A stretch of 64,000 bases of DNA from Psychrobium sp. MM17-31 (lineage in GTDB: Bacteria > Pseudomonadota > Gammaproteobacteria > Enterobacterales > Psychrobiaceae), in the NCBI RefSeq assembly GCF_022347785.1, contig NZ_JAKRGA010000002.1, positions 682,001-746,000 on the forward strand. The letters run 5' to 3'. Below are positions 54,611 through 63,154 of the stretch, piece by piece. The notes under the pieces are model-generated. The model saw only the letters and a program-made list of their open reading frames with translations. It did not search any database and was not told the DNA's origin. Within the stretch, counting starts at the first letter, position 1. Every line of letters starts with the position of its first letter. A program made the position numbers and the translations under genes.

Positions 54611-55972
54611 ATGATCGTAAAAATTAGCCCACGCGGTAGTTTAGAACAACTTTCTCAAATAGAAGCGTCACGTTTACAAAAAAACGTTAACTCCACTCAC
54701 TATCAACTTTTCAGACGCTGCGCCCTCGCCGTACTTTGCTCAGGTATTGAAACCGATGATGCCGATGCCTTAATGGAAAAACACAAAGATTTTGATATCG
54801 AAGTCGTAGTGCGGGAACGCGGCGCCCAGTTAGCACTCATCAATCCACCACAAGAAGCCTTTGTCGATGGTAATATTATCGTAGGTATTCAAGAGCATCT
54901 CTTTTCAACGTTGCGCGATATCGTGTATTTAAGCGATCACTACCTCGATCAAGTCGCTAGCACCGATGATGAAGGCCACTTTATTACTAATCGCGTGTTT
55001 CGCGGGTTGCGCAACGCCAAACTCATTACCGATCCTATCGATCCCAATATTGTCGTTTGTTGGGGCGGCCACTCTATTAATGCAGTGGAATATCAATACA
55101 CCCGAGATGTCGGTTATGAACTGGGACTGCGCGAACTCAACATCTGTACGGGTTGTGGCCCCGGTGCGATGGAAGGCCCAATGAAAGGTGCAACCATTGG
55201 TCACGCCAAGCAGCGGGTTGAAAACAGACGTTACATCGGATTAACTGAACCCTCTATTATCGCTGCCGAGCCGCCGAATCAAATCGTTAACGAGCTGGTG
55301 ATTTTGCCTGATATCGAGAAACGCCTAGAAGCCTTTGTACGTGTTGGTCATGGCATTGTCATTTTCCCTGGCGGCGCAGGCACTGCAGAAGAATTACTGT
55401 ATTTATTAGGTATCTTGCTCGATGAAAAAAATCGCGATTACCCATTTCCATTAGTGCTAACGGGGCCAAAGGAAAGCAAGGCGTATTTCGAACAAATTGA
55501 CCGCTTTATTGGCGCCACATTAGGCGAGCAAGCGCAGCGCTTATACACCATAGTGGTGGACGATCCTCAGCAAGTTGGTCGATTACTCAAACAAGGCATG
55601 GCGGATGTTCGCGCCTATCGCAAAAAGCGCGAAGACTCTTATCGCTTTAATTGGAGTTTGCATATTCCAGTGGAATTTCAACAACCTTTTGAGCCAACTC
55701 ACGACAACATGAGTCAGCTCGATTTACATCCAACTGATGACATACAACAACTCGCTGCTAACCTGCGTTGTGCATTTTCTGGTATTGTTGCGGGCAATGT
55801 TAAACAAGAAAGTATCCTTGCGATTAAAAAACACGGTCTTTATCAACTCTCTGGCGACATTGCCTTAATGGAAAAGATGGATGTACTGCTACAAAGTTTT
55901 GTCGACCAATGTCGCATGAAGCTGCCTGGCAGTGCTTATGAGCCGTGTTATCGCATCATTAAAGATGACTAA
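54611..55972 (+). CDS. ppnN: Nucleotide 5'-monophosphate nucleosidase PpnN
   Basis: PpnN (YgdH) hydrolyses purine and pyrimidine nucleoside monophosphates to base and ribose 5-phosphate and is activated by (p)ppGpp in E. coli. The 453-residue protein contains the LOG-type motif PGGAGTAEELLYLLG (about 255), CWGGHSINAVEYQYTRDVGY and TGCGPGAMEGPMKGATIGHA, plus family-specific N- and C-terminal extensions. The start is ATG 54611 with AAGGAG upstream, aligning with E. coli. The last 8 bp overlap xni, so the two are coupled. Confidence 0.95.
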   Translation: MIVKISPRGSLEQLSQIEASRLQKNVNSTHYQLFRRCALAVLCSGIETDDADALMEKHKDFDIEVVVRERGAQLALINPPQEAFVDGNIIVGIQEHLFSTLRDIVYLSDHYLDQVASTDDEGHFITNRVFRGLRNAKLITDPIDPNIVVCWGGHSINAVEYQYTRDVGYELGLRELNICTGCGPGAMEGPMKGATIGHAKQRVENRRYIGLTEPSIIAAEPPNQIVNELVILPDIEKRLEAFVRVGHGIVIFPGGAGTAEELLYLLGILLDEKNRDYPFPLVLTGPKESKAYFEQIDRFIGATLGEQAQRLYTIVVDDPQQVGRLLKQGMADVRAYRKKREDSYRFNWSLHIPVEFQQPFEPTHDNMSQLDLHPTDDIQQLAANLRCAFSGIVAGNVKQESILAIKKHGLYQLSGDIALMEKMDVLLQSFVDQCRMKLPGSAYEPCYRIIKDD

Positions 55973-56765
55973 ACGATCTGACATCCACGTTGTAATCATC
56001 GATGCACTGAATCTGATTCGGCGCATCGATGGCGCGCTGCGTGGCTATTCGAAAACCGCCCAACTCGATGGCCAGCAACTTATCGACTTAACGGTGCAAG
56101 CACTTAACAAGTTAATTAAAGGTCATCGCCCATCTCATATCATGGCAGTATTCGACGGAGATGGTGATAACTGGCGTAAAGCTTTTTATCCCGAGTACAA
56201 AGCCGATCGCAAGCCAATGGCGGATGACTTAAAAGCGCTCTTACCAACACTAAGAGAGCGTTGGCAAGCCTTGGGTGTCGCCTCTATTGTTCCTGCTCAC
56301 GATGAAGCCGATGATATTATTGCCACCATTGCTCACAAGGTTAGCCAGCACAAAAACCAATGCACTGTCATTTCTACCGATAGCGGATTTTGGCAATTGA
56401 TTCCGCAGGGAATAAATATTTGGGACCACTTTGCGGGTCAATGGGTGCATCACGAGCAGGTTTATCGCAAGTTTAATGTCAGACCACAACAACTATTAGA
56501 TTACTGGGCCATTGTCGGTCAAAGCGGTAATAAAATCCCTGGTGTAAGCGGCTTAGGTCCTAAAGCCGCATTAACGATTTTGTCTGAGTTTGGCGATCTA
56601 AAAACCGCCTTTTCACACAGCGATCCCGACAATAAAACACTCACCAAACTCTTGGCAGCTAAAGAGCAAGCTCAAATTAGCTATCGACTTGTTTTGCTTA
56701 AACAAGATATTGCATTGGGGATTAACTTACGCGATTATGCCTACACAGTGCCAACGGGAAATTAA
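55965..56765 (+). CDS. xni: Flap endonuclease Xni (ExoIX)
   Basis: Xni is the short flap endonuclease paralogous to the DNA polymerase I 5'-nuclease domain. About 266 residues: VVIIDALNLIRRIDGALRGY near the start, MAVFDGDGDNWRKAFYPEYK, AHDEADDIIATIAHKV with its acidic metal cluster, and the helix-hairpin-helix SGNKIPGVSGLGPKAALTIL. The start is ATG 55965, overlapping the end of ppnN. Followed after 8 bp by a regulatory-type gene. Confidence 0.95.
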   Translation: MTKRSDIHVVIIDALNLIRRIDGALRGYSKTAQLDGQQLIDLTVQALNKLIKGHRPSHIMAVFDGDGDNWRKAFYPEYKADRKPMADDLKALLPTLRERWQALGVASIVPAHDEADDIIATIAHKVSQHKNQCTVISTDSGFWQLIPQGINIWDHFAGQWVHHEQVYRKFNVRPQQLLDYWAIVGQSGNKIPGVSGLGPKAALTILSEFGDLKTAFSHSDPDNKTLTKLLAAKEQAQISYRLVLLKQDIALGINLRDYAYTVPTGN

Positions 56766-56773
56766 CACTCATT

Positions 56774-58543
56774 ATGAATGCGCCAAAAGAGCCAGTGTCA
56801 TTAACAGCAAAATGTCATCAGCAACAAGCTCAGCTTAACGCAACGTTAGAGCAACTGACGCAAGAATTAACCCTAGGTGCAATCAAACGCCTTAAAGCAC
56901 AAATATTGGTGTTGAGTGAATGGTTATTTAGTCTCAATGAAGACAATAGCGACCTCGTATTGGGCCAAGCGTTAACCTTCCCTAACGCTTATTTACCTCA
57001 CACTAATCAGGCTTTTTGCCAAGGCATCATCGCCGCCAAGTTTGCTCATCGCCAACACTATCACGGTCAGCACGCTAAGCTACTTATTAGCAGCGCGTTA
57101 ACCATGAACATCAGCCTATTGCTAAACGGCGTATCGCAAAAACTATTTGAACAACAAAAACTCACACCGCAACAACTTAAGCAATATCAACAGCACCCCA
57201 TTAGCAGCGCGCAGTTTCTCAATAAATATCACGTCGTTGAAAAGAGTGCTTTAAGCGACATAGTCAGCCATCGCGAACATCTTGATGGCAGTGGTTTTCC
57301 CACCAAAGTGAGCCACCAGCAATTGACTGCCAATATGCGAATGTTGAGTCTGATTGCAAAGTTTACCGAGCTCACATCACCGCGTATCAATCGACAGGGC
57401 TATCGCATCAAGCAAGCATTGAGTTACCTGCTAAAATATCAAGCTCACTATGATATTGCTCTGCTTAATCAGCTAATTACCTTAGTCGATAAGCCACTGC
57501 CTGGATTAATTTACAAACTTAATAAAATCCAGCACGGCCTCGTAAGCCAAGTGAGCCATTACACCAACGAAGTCACTTGTTACCCATTTAGTATTGAGAA
57601 CGGGGAATTACAGCTCGATTCAGAAACCACAACAAATGAAATCGATAAACAGAAACACTACACAGCACCACCAAGCGCCATCTCACTGCGCTTAATCAAT
57701 CAATGCTTAAATGAGTTTATTGACGAGCCACTGGAAGATATTAGCGACCATACACAGCGTCTGAAGCCAAGCGATGACCTATCCTTACTGCTAACCGAGC
57801 TAAATGCTCATATTCCCGACAAAGAAACCATAAGCGATCTAATTGCACGCCAACCAGTTCTTGGCGATCAACTTGTCCAATACTTACAGCTGCAATATCC
57901 AAGCAGTCAGTTTAATAGCAGCTTTCACGCGTTGCAGATGGCAGGTTTTTCACAAGCAAAGCCACTATTATCTCGCCTAGCTCTTGAGTCGCAGCTCAGC
58001 CAATTTACCTTTGTTGGCAGTGCGATGCTACGGCAAAAAATCAACTTCACCATTGCCGCAAGCCAATTGATTGCACAGCACTGTCAGCAAGTATTGCCGC
58101 ATCAATTAGCTATTTTTGTGCTGCTCAATTTAGCTCCGTTGTATTTAGAGCGACAAATCATCAATAGCCCGCGTGTAAAAAACACCGATATCAGCCAATG
58201 TCAGTTACATCACGCCTATAGTATTGCCGGCCACAATAACAACGCTAAACAAGCAAAAATCAGCATGGCGTTAGCTAAGATCTGGGCGCCGCAAGCTCAT
58301 GTTATTAATGCCCTTTCGTCAATGAGTAAACCGGATAACGCATCAGCTTACGAGCGTGAGTTGATTGCCGCATTCGAAATAGCGCTATACATCACTCATC
58401 ACGTCTTCCATCACCTATCACTCAAAGCATTAGTGGCTGACAACCACCTTAGTGCCAAGCTGCGTCAACTCAAAGTAAAAGCCAGCGCTTTACAAAATAT
58501 CATCAATCAATCGCTGACTAGCCAACCGATGTGTGAGCTGTAA
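56774..58543 (+). CDS. Degenerate HD-GYP plus HDOD domain protein
   Basis: This 589-residue cytoplasmic protein has an N-terminal half with the second part of an HD-GYP domain: LTPQQLKQYQQHPISSAQFL, then SHREHLDGSGFPTKVSHQQL (about 164-183), which corresponds to the H-H-x-x-x-DGSGYP motif. Where the first HD pair should be, the sequence reads ALTMNISLLLNG, so metal binding and phosphodiesterase activity are probably lost. The C-terminal half (about 340-560) resembles an HDOD domain (LIARQPVLGDQLVQYLQLQY; HALQMAGFSQAKPLLSRLAL). It is likely a signalling or scaffold protein. It starts 8 bp after xni, probably in one operon. Confidence 0.78.
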   Translation: MNAPKEPVSLTAKCHQQQAQLNATLEQLTQELTLGAIKRLKAQILVLSEWLFSLNEDNSDLVLGQALTFPNAYLPHTNQAFCQGIIAAKFAHRQHYHGQHAKLLISSALTMNISLLLNGVSQKLFEQQKLTPQQLKQYQQHPISSAQFLNKYHVVEKSALSDIVSHREHLDGSGFPTKVSHQQLTANMRMLSLIAKFTELTSPRINRQGYRIKQALSYLLKYQAHYDIALLNQLITLVDKPLPGLIYKLNKIQHGLVSQVSHYTNEVTCYPFSIENGELQLDSETTTNEIDKQKHYTAPPSAISLRLINQCLNEFIDEPLEDISDHTQRLKPSDDLSLLLTELNAHIPDKETISDLIARQPVLGDQLVQYLQLQYPSSQFNSSFHALQMAGFSQAKPLLSRLALESQLSQFTFVGSAMLRQKINFTIAASQLIAQHCQQVLPHQLAIFVLLNLAPLYLERQIINSPRVKNTDISQCQLHHAYSIAGHNNNAKQAKISMALAKIWAPQAHVINALSSMSKPDNASAYERELIAAFEIALYITHHVFHHLSLKALVADNHLSAKLRQLKVKASALQNIINQSLTSQPMCEL

Positions 58544-58594
58544 CAGACTTATACTAATTGGTGACTAAATTTCGAAAATATTCGAACACTTATT

Positions 58595-58603
58595 TGCTAT
58601 AAT
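58595..58603 (+). promoter_or_regulatory. Extended -10 promoter element upstream of isocitrate dehydrogenase gene
   Basis: The sequence TGCTATAAT is an extended -10 (TGnTATAAT), about 100 bp before the ATG. No good -35 is visible, as is usual with extended -10 promoters. Confidence 0.5.
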
Positions 58604-58704
58604 ATGGCGATTTTTTTAACCGTTCGCTGCAAATAGCGCTTAATTGAAGCTATTTTCAACAATAAAAATATTGCAGCCATCGGCATCAACACATAGGCAC
58701 AAAA

Positions 58705-59712
58705 ATGACACAAACAACTATTACAGTAATTCCGGGCGACGGCATTGGCCCAAGCATTATCGACTCAGCACTACAAATCCTCGACAAAGTTGGCTGTAAC
58801 TTCAACTACGAGTTTGCCAAAGCAGGTTTAACTGCGTTAGAAGAAACTGATGAGTTATTACCACAAGAAACTCTTGATTTGATTGCCAAAAACAAAGTAA
58901 CCCTTAAAGGTCCTTTAACAACGCCAATCGGTGCTGGTTTTACTTCAATTAACGTAAGCCTACGTAAGCAATTCGGTTTATACGCGAACTTACGCCCAGT
59001 GCTTTCTTTCAAAGGTACTAAAGCTCGTTACGACAACATCGACATCATTACTATTCGCGAAAACACGCAAGGTATGTACTCAGGTGTTGGCCAAGTTGTT
59101 AGCGAAGATGGTACTTCTGCTGAAGCAATGAGTGTAATCACTCGTGAAGGCGCGGAAAAGATCGTTACTTTCGCTTACGAACTAGCGCGTAAAGAAGGTC
59201 GTAATAAGGTAACTGCGGTACACAAAGCCAATATCTTAAAATCAACGTCAGGTCTTTTCCTAGAGGTTGCTCGTGAAGTGGGTGAGCGTTACCCAGAAAT
59301 CGAATCAAGCGAAATGATCGTCGATAACACTTGTATGCAACTAGTGATGAACCCAGAGCAGTTCGACGTAATCGTAACTACTAACCTGTTCGGCGATATT
59401 CTATCTGACTTATGTGCTGGTTTAGTTGGCGGTTTGGGTATGGCACCAGGTGCAAACATCGGTGAAAACGCGGCGATCTTCGAAGCTGTTCACGGCAGTG
59501 CACCAGACATCGCAGGTAAAAACCTAGCAAACCCAACATCAGTAATCTTGGCTTCTATCCAGATGCTTGAATACTTAGACATGGGTGACAAAGCTGAGAA
59601 AATCCGTGAAGCACTAAAAGATGTAATCGCTTCAGGTGACCGCACGACTCGCGATTTAGGCGGTGAGCACGGTACAACTGACTTCACTCAAGCGATGTTA
59701 GATCGTTTATAA
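58705..59712 (+). CDS. Isocitrate dehydrogenase, NAD-type
   Basis: This is a beta-decarboxylating dehydrogenase that converts isocitrate to 2-oxoglutarate in the TCA cycle. The 335 residues are the short form, unlike the 416-residue NADP enzyme of E. coli. Motifs: TVIPGDGIGPSII, the substrate loop TSINVSLRKQFGLYANLRPV, ENTQGMYSGVGQV, AVHKANILKSTSGLFLEVAR with the catalytic Lys, and VTTNLFGDILSDLCAGLVGG. The cofactor region AVHGSAPDIAGKNLANPTSV is of the NAD-using type. Isopropylmalate or homoisocitrate dehydrogenases are relatives, but the substrate loop fits isocitrate. Codon use suggests high expression. Confidence 0.9.
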   Translation: MTQTTITVIPGDGIGPSIIDSALQILDKVGCNFNYEFAKAGLTALEETDELLPQETLDLIAKNKVTLKGPLTTPIGAGFTSINVSLRKQFGLYANLRPVLSFKGTKARYDNIDIITIRENTQGMYSGVGQVVSEDGTSAEAMSVITREGAEKIVTFAYELARKEGRNKVTAVHKANILKSTSGLFLEVAREVGERYPEIESSEMIVDNTCMQLVMNPEQFDVIVTTNLFGDILSDLCAGLVGGLGMAPGANIGENAAIFEAVHGSAPDIAGKNLANPTSVILASIQMLEYLDMGDKAEKIREALKDVIASGDRTTRDLGGEHGTTDFTQAMLDRL

Positions 59713-60080
59713 TGCCCAAAAGTATTTTATAATTTATATTGATATTTAGTCTGAAAATAAGTTGACGCTTTTGGAAGGCCAGAGACTGTATCACTGGCCT
59801 CATTAATGAATAACTCAAAACTTATTTTTTAGAATCTTTTACGCCCTTTAACCTACTAATTTAGCATCTATTTTTATTATATCTCCTGAAAGTTTAAATA
59901 CATTCAGGACGAAACATTAAAAATGAGTCCCGTATATATCATAGCTCTTCAAACGGTCTTATATAATTATCCTAAGTACCTAAGAGTTAATAGTTCATCT
60001 CAGTACCAATATTCTATGCTATTTGACTTTATACAACCTTACAACTAGCTTAATAAATTGCATCAAATAAGGAGATTGTT
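59713..60080. other. AT-rich non-coding spacer
   Basis: No gene is seen in this 368-bp stretch. GGCCAG (59777-59782) and CTGGCC (59794-59799) could form a terminator-like hairpin for the upstream dehydrogenase gene. The remainder is very AT-rich and marks the transition from core to accessory DNA. Confidence 0.5.
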
Positions 60081-60884
60081 ATGGTCATTAGGTTATTCTT
60101 CGTTTTACTTACTCTGTGTATTTTTACTCCGCTATTTTCCGCAAGCTTGGATCGCTGTGAGCAAAGAGGCAGTTTTTGCACAAAGATTGAAAATAAACAA
60201 ATAGGAGAAGTTGTATCCGGTATAAATGAAGATGGAGACTCATTTACCTTAACTATTAAATACAAATTTCGCTTCGAAAAAATAATAGAGAATGGGAGAA
60301 TTGTTGCTAAAAATATCAAAAACTTTGATATAGAAGAAACTAAAATATCAATCAAACATAAACTTTGTGAAAACAAATACAGTTGTGGTTTACAAGAGTT
60401 TGAACAATATCTTACAAGAAGAGGTGTTGCAGATAGTATTATGTTTGAACGTGCATTTTCTCGTTCTCACGATAAAGTTGTTAAAAAAGTCATGACCGAA
60501 CTAGATATAGATGCCAAGCCCAACCTTATTAATCTACTAATTAGTGGTTTGAAAGGTGTCCATAAGAATCTCAAACGCCCTTTATATATAGAGTTTGTAG
60601 CAAAAAACGGAGATGTAATGGGCTGGGTAAAAGTCACTAGCAAAAACGGAAAACTCTTTATTTCTGAACATCTTCTTTATGATTTAGATTATGAAGAAAA
60701 CAAAGTTTTAATAACAGCTCCCGGCACTCTTGGAAAAAGTGACTTTATTCGAGATACAATATACACGAAGCACTTAGTCAAAAGTTGTGTTGACCAAGTT
60801 TTTACATGGAGTGATGGAAAAGGAATTGTTCACCAATCAGTTAAAACTGTCTGCCGTTATGAAACACAACTAAGATATCACTAG
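60081..60884 (+). CDS. AT-rich orphan exported protein
   Basis: This encodes a 267-residue protein with a clear signal peptide (VIRLFFVLLTLCIFTPLFSA, cleavage near residue 22). I do not recognise the family. The mature part is basic and Lys-rich with several Cys: DRCEQRGSFCTK, KLCENKYSCGLQ, and SCVDQVF/VCRYET near the end, six in total, consistent with three disulphides in the periplasm. A central segment LINLLISGLKGVHKNLKRPL is moderately hydrophobic. AGGAG precedes the ATG. The base composition is much more AT-rich than the surrounding core genes, and an IS remnant follows within 10 bp, so acquisition by transfer is likely. Confidence 0.75.
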   Translation: MVIRLFFVLLTLCIFTPLFSASLDRCEQRGSFCTKIENKQIGEVVSGINEDGDSFTLTIKYKFRFEKIIENGRIVAKNIKNFDIEETKISIKHKLCENKYSCGLQEFEQYLTRRGVADSIMFERAFSRSHDKVVKKVMTELDIDAKPNLINLLISGLKGVHKNLKRPLYIEFVAKNGDVMGWVKVTSKNGKLFISEHLLYDLDYEENKVLITAPGTLGKSDFIRDTIYTKHLVKSCVDQVFTWSDGKGIVHQSVKTVCRYETQLRYH

Positions 60885-60886
60885 AG

Positions 60887-61395
60887 TGTAGTCTGAAGTA
60901 GTTTAGATAAGATCTGACATCTATTCTTGAAAAGTTGAGAGTTACCCGTTTGGATGAAGGTGCTGAATCTTTAATCAAAACAAAAAGAAGTAACTCTCAT
61001 GCTTCATACTAACAATCCAATCATTAACACAAAGCAGGTTTGCTTTATCTAGCCGGAGAACCTGGTAACGTTACCTGAGTTTGCAAAGTTTTGGGCGTCT
61101 CAATAGACACATTTTATCGCTATCAAGAGCTGGCTTGGAAACGCTTATCGATAAATCCCGTCGAGATCCAAATCTTAAAAATCGTGTAGATGAAGAAGCT
61201 GAAAAGGCTGTCATAGATTATGACATCAAATTTCCTGTGCATGGCCAAGTTCGAACGAGTAATGAATTACGCAAGGAAGGTGTGTTTGTCTCAGCCAATG
61301 GTGTTCGTTCAATTTGGTTGCGTCACGACTTAGAAAGCTTCAAGGCTCCTTGGAGGATAAAGATTTCAAGATTTTTTTCAGGACATCGACTATAG
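60887..61395 (+). mobile_element. IS481-family insertion sequence remnant
   Basis: TGTAGTCTGAAGTAGTTTAG at 60887 followed by ATAAGATCTGACA resembles the left terminal end of an IS481-type element. Inside is a decayed, 3'-truncated transposase. The right end is missing. No target-site duplication can be recognised. Confidence 0.65.
61000..61346 (+). pseudogene. Transposase fragment, IS481 type
   Basis: This is the N-terminal part of an IS481-type transposase, broken several times. The original start is probably the ATG at 61000 (MLHTNNPIIN). A frameshift near 61035, a stop codon in the segment before VCKVLGVSIDTFYRYQELA, and another frameshift near 61130 interrupt it. The last readable stretch is GLETLIDKSRRDPNLKNRVD, then HGQVRTSNELRKEGVFVSAN and GVRSIWLRHDLESFK. 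After 61346 the similarity stops and the catalytic DDE domain is absent. Not functional. Confidence 0.85.
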
Positions 61396-61431
61396 TTATA
61401 TGAAGCGTACATTTGAAAAGGAGTCGATGCT

Positions 61432-61644
61432 ATGCTTCTCAAAGGAATTATCGGGGCGTTACTACTGTGTTTATCGCTCTATTGTATTAACTACAGTAAC
61501 GCGACTTTATTTGGATGGTTAATCTTTATTGTCGCCACATTATGGCTAGTGTTAGCACTATCAGCGGCTAATTTGAGAGAGATGTACGACACCCTTTACG
61601 ATATCGATATGTTAGACGGAAATAACTCAGATGGCGATGACTAG
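61432..61644 (+). CDS. Small two-helix membrane protein
   Basis: This encodes 70 residues with two hydrophobic helices (about 3-20 and 26-46) and an acidic cytoplasmic-type tail ending DGNNSDGDD. AAAGGAG lies well upstream of the ATG. I do not recognise it. It lies between the IS remnant and the convergent rlmM gene, at the edge where core composition resumes. Confidence 0.6.
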   Translation: MLLKGIIGALLLCLSLYCINYSNATLFGWLIFIVATLWLVLALSAANLREMYDTLYDIDMLDGNNSDGDD

Positions 61645-61677
61645 TACCAATTTGATATAACACCGCCATTTTAGTTG

Positions 61678-62754
61678 CTATTTTCTACGATTAAGTAGCT
61701 CAATTGAGACAGTCACTTCTTCGCGATCGTGATATAGGTGCTTACATTGCAAGTTGTAAATTAGTCCCGCTTTGCGTAATTTCGATTCGATTAACTCCAA
61801 ACATTTATATACTTCAACAAAGCGCTTTTTCATCGGTAATTTCAAATTGAAAATTGTCGCGCGACACCAATCGTTAATCAGCCAATCAGACATTAAATCT
61901 GCCACCATAATTGGCTTTTCCACCATGTCACAAATCATCCAATCGACAGTTTTCTCAGGTCTAAATTTAAAACCATCTTCCGTAAAATGAGTTACTTGAC
62001 CAGTATTCATGAGTGATTGCGCCATAGGCCCGTTATCCACTGCGCTAACAAATAAGCCGCGGCGAACTAGCTGATAGGTCCAGCCGCCAGGACAAGCCCC
62101 TAAATCAACGCCTGTCATCCCAGAATGCATGCGCTGTTCAATCGTGTCTTTCGGCAAGAATAATAAGATTGCTTCTTCAAGCTTGAGCGTTGAACGACTA
62201 GGTGCTTCACTTGGAAATTTAAGACGTGAAATGCCCATAAAATCGGCAGAGCTATTATCAGGATATGAATAGCCTAAATAACCATTACCAGAATCTAACA
62301 TCATCAAGTGCAAAACAGGTTTCTTGTTATGCTCTTTCTTAGTTAAGCTGCCATGTTTACGCAATGCACCGCGCAATGGCACAGTAAACTTGCGGCAAAA
62401 GCCTAATAACTCTTTTGCTTCGTTGGTATCTGGTGTTTCTACTCGAATGTCACCACACAATGGCAGATCATCACAGCGCGCTAAAATTGCAGAAACGCGA
62501 TCGTCACTTGGTAAATCGCTAAGCTTAGCGACAGTCACAATCATTTGGCGGGCAAATACCAATTTAGTAAATGGGATCTGACGAGCTAACTTGTCTGCAG
62601 AGGCGAGATCAGGCGTAATGTAATTGACATAGCCAGAATTATCTTTGACCACGCAATAGCCATAGACTTCTTGTTCACTTGCTAGCTGATCTATTTCTCC
62701 CGCACATTCTTTTTCGAATCCACGACGACAATACAGCAATAACCCATTATTCAT
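61678..62754 (-). CDS. rlmM: 23S rRNA Cm2498 2'-O-methyltransferase RlmM
   Basis: RlmM methylates C2498 of 23S rRNA. The 358 residues hold an N-terminal THUMP-like domain (LLLYCRRGFEKECAGEIDQL) and a Rossmann methyltransferase domain. The SAM site is GVDLGACPGGWTYQLVRRGL (about 220), followed by VDWMICDMVEKP; the K-D-K-E type catalytic residues include Lys in FNLKLPMKKRF. The ATG overlaps the DUF423 gene by 8 bp. It is the last gene of gcvA-DUF423-rlmM, an order common in this group. Confidence 0.95.
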   Translation of the reverse strand: MNNGLLLYCRRGFEKECAGEIDQLASEQEVYGYCVVKDNSGYVNYITPDLASADKLARQIPFTKLVFARQMIVTVAKLSDLPSDDRVSAILARCDDLPLCGDIRVETPDTNEAKELLGFCRKFTVPLRGALRKHGSLTKKEHNKKPVLHLMMLDSGNGYLGYSYPDNSSADFMGISRLKFPSEAPSRSTLKLEEAILLFLPKDTIEQRMHSGMTGVDLGACPGGWTYQLVRRGLFVSAVDNGPMAQSLMNTGQVTHFTEDGFKFRPEKTVDWMICDMVEKPIMVADLMSDWLINDWCRATIFNLKLPMKKRFVEVYKCLELIESKLRKAGLIYNLQCKHLYHDREEVTVSIELLNRRK

Positions 62755-63154
62755 TTATTCGCTCCGCAGCAGGTGATGTCTTGGTAAAAGCGATACCAAT
62801 AAGCGACAACCAGCCCAACATAAAACACACACCGCCAATGGGTGTTAAAAAGCCTGCGATTTTAACGCCAGTGACACTAAATAGATACAAGGTATAGCTA
62901 AAAAGCACGATGCCGAGTGTGAAAAACCCCGCACTCATCACTAACCAACGACTTGGTCGCATCAAGCTAACAATAGCGATAGCCAACAACGCCAATACGT
63001 GAATGGCATGTTGCGTCGTCGCGCTTTCAAAAATCGTTAAAAACTGTGGATAATCAACAAAGCGTTTGGCATGGCTGGCATAGGCATTCAATCCCACAAA
63101 AGTGGCACCGTTAAGGGCAATAAAAACCCACAATAATCGATAAATTAGTTTCAT
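62747..63154 (-). CDS. DUF423 small membrane protein (YgdD-like)
   Basis: This is a 135-residue inner-membrane protein of the DUF423 family with four hydrophobic helices. Conserved features are GLNAYASHAKRFVDYPQFLT near the first loop, THAIHVLALLAIA (read here as QHAIHVLALLAIA), and TPIGGVCFMLGWLSLIGIAF. The function of the family is unknown. The ATG shares one base with the gcvA stop (TAATG) and its 3' end overlaps rlmM, so all three are translated in a chain. Confidence 0.92.
   Translation of the reverse strand: MKLIYRLLWVFIALNGATFVGLNAYASHAKRFVDYPQFLTIFESATTQHAIHVLALLAIAIVSLMRPSRWLVMSAGFFTLGIVLFSYTLYLFSVTGVKIAGFLTPIGGVCFMLGWLSLIGIAFTKTSPAAERINE

Noticed and set aside
60887-61395. Intact insertion sequence
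   Set aside because: The transposase has frameshifts and a stop, lacks its catalytic domain, and no right end is visible.
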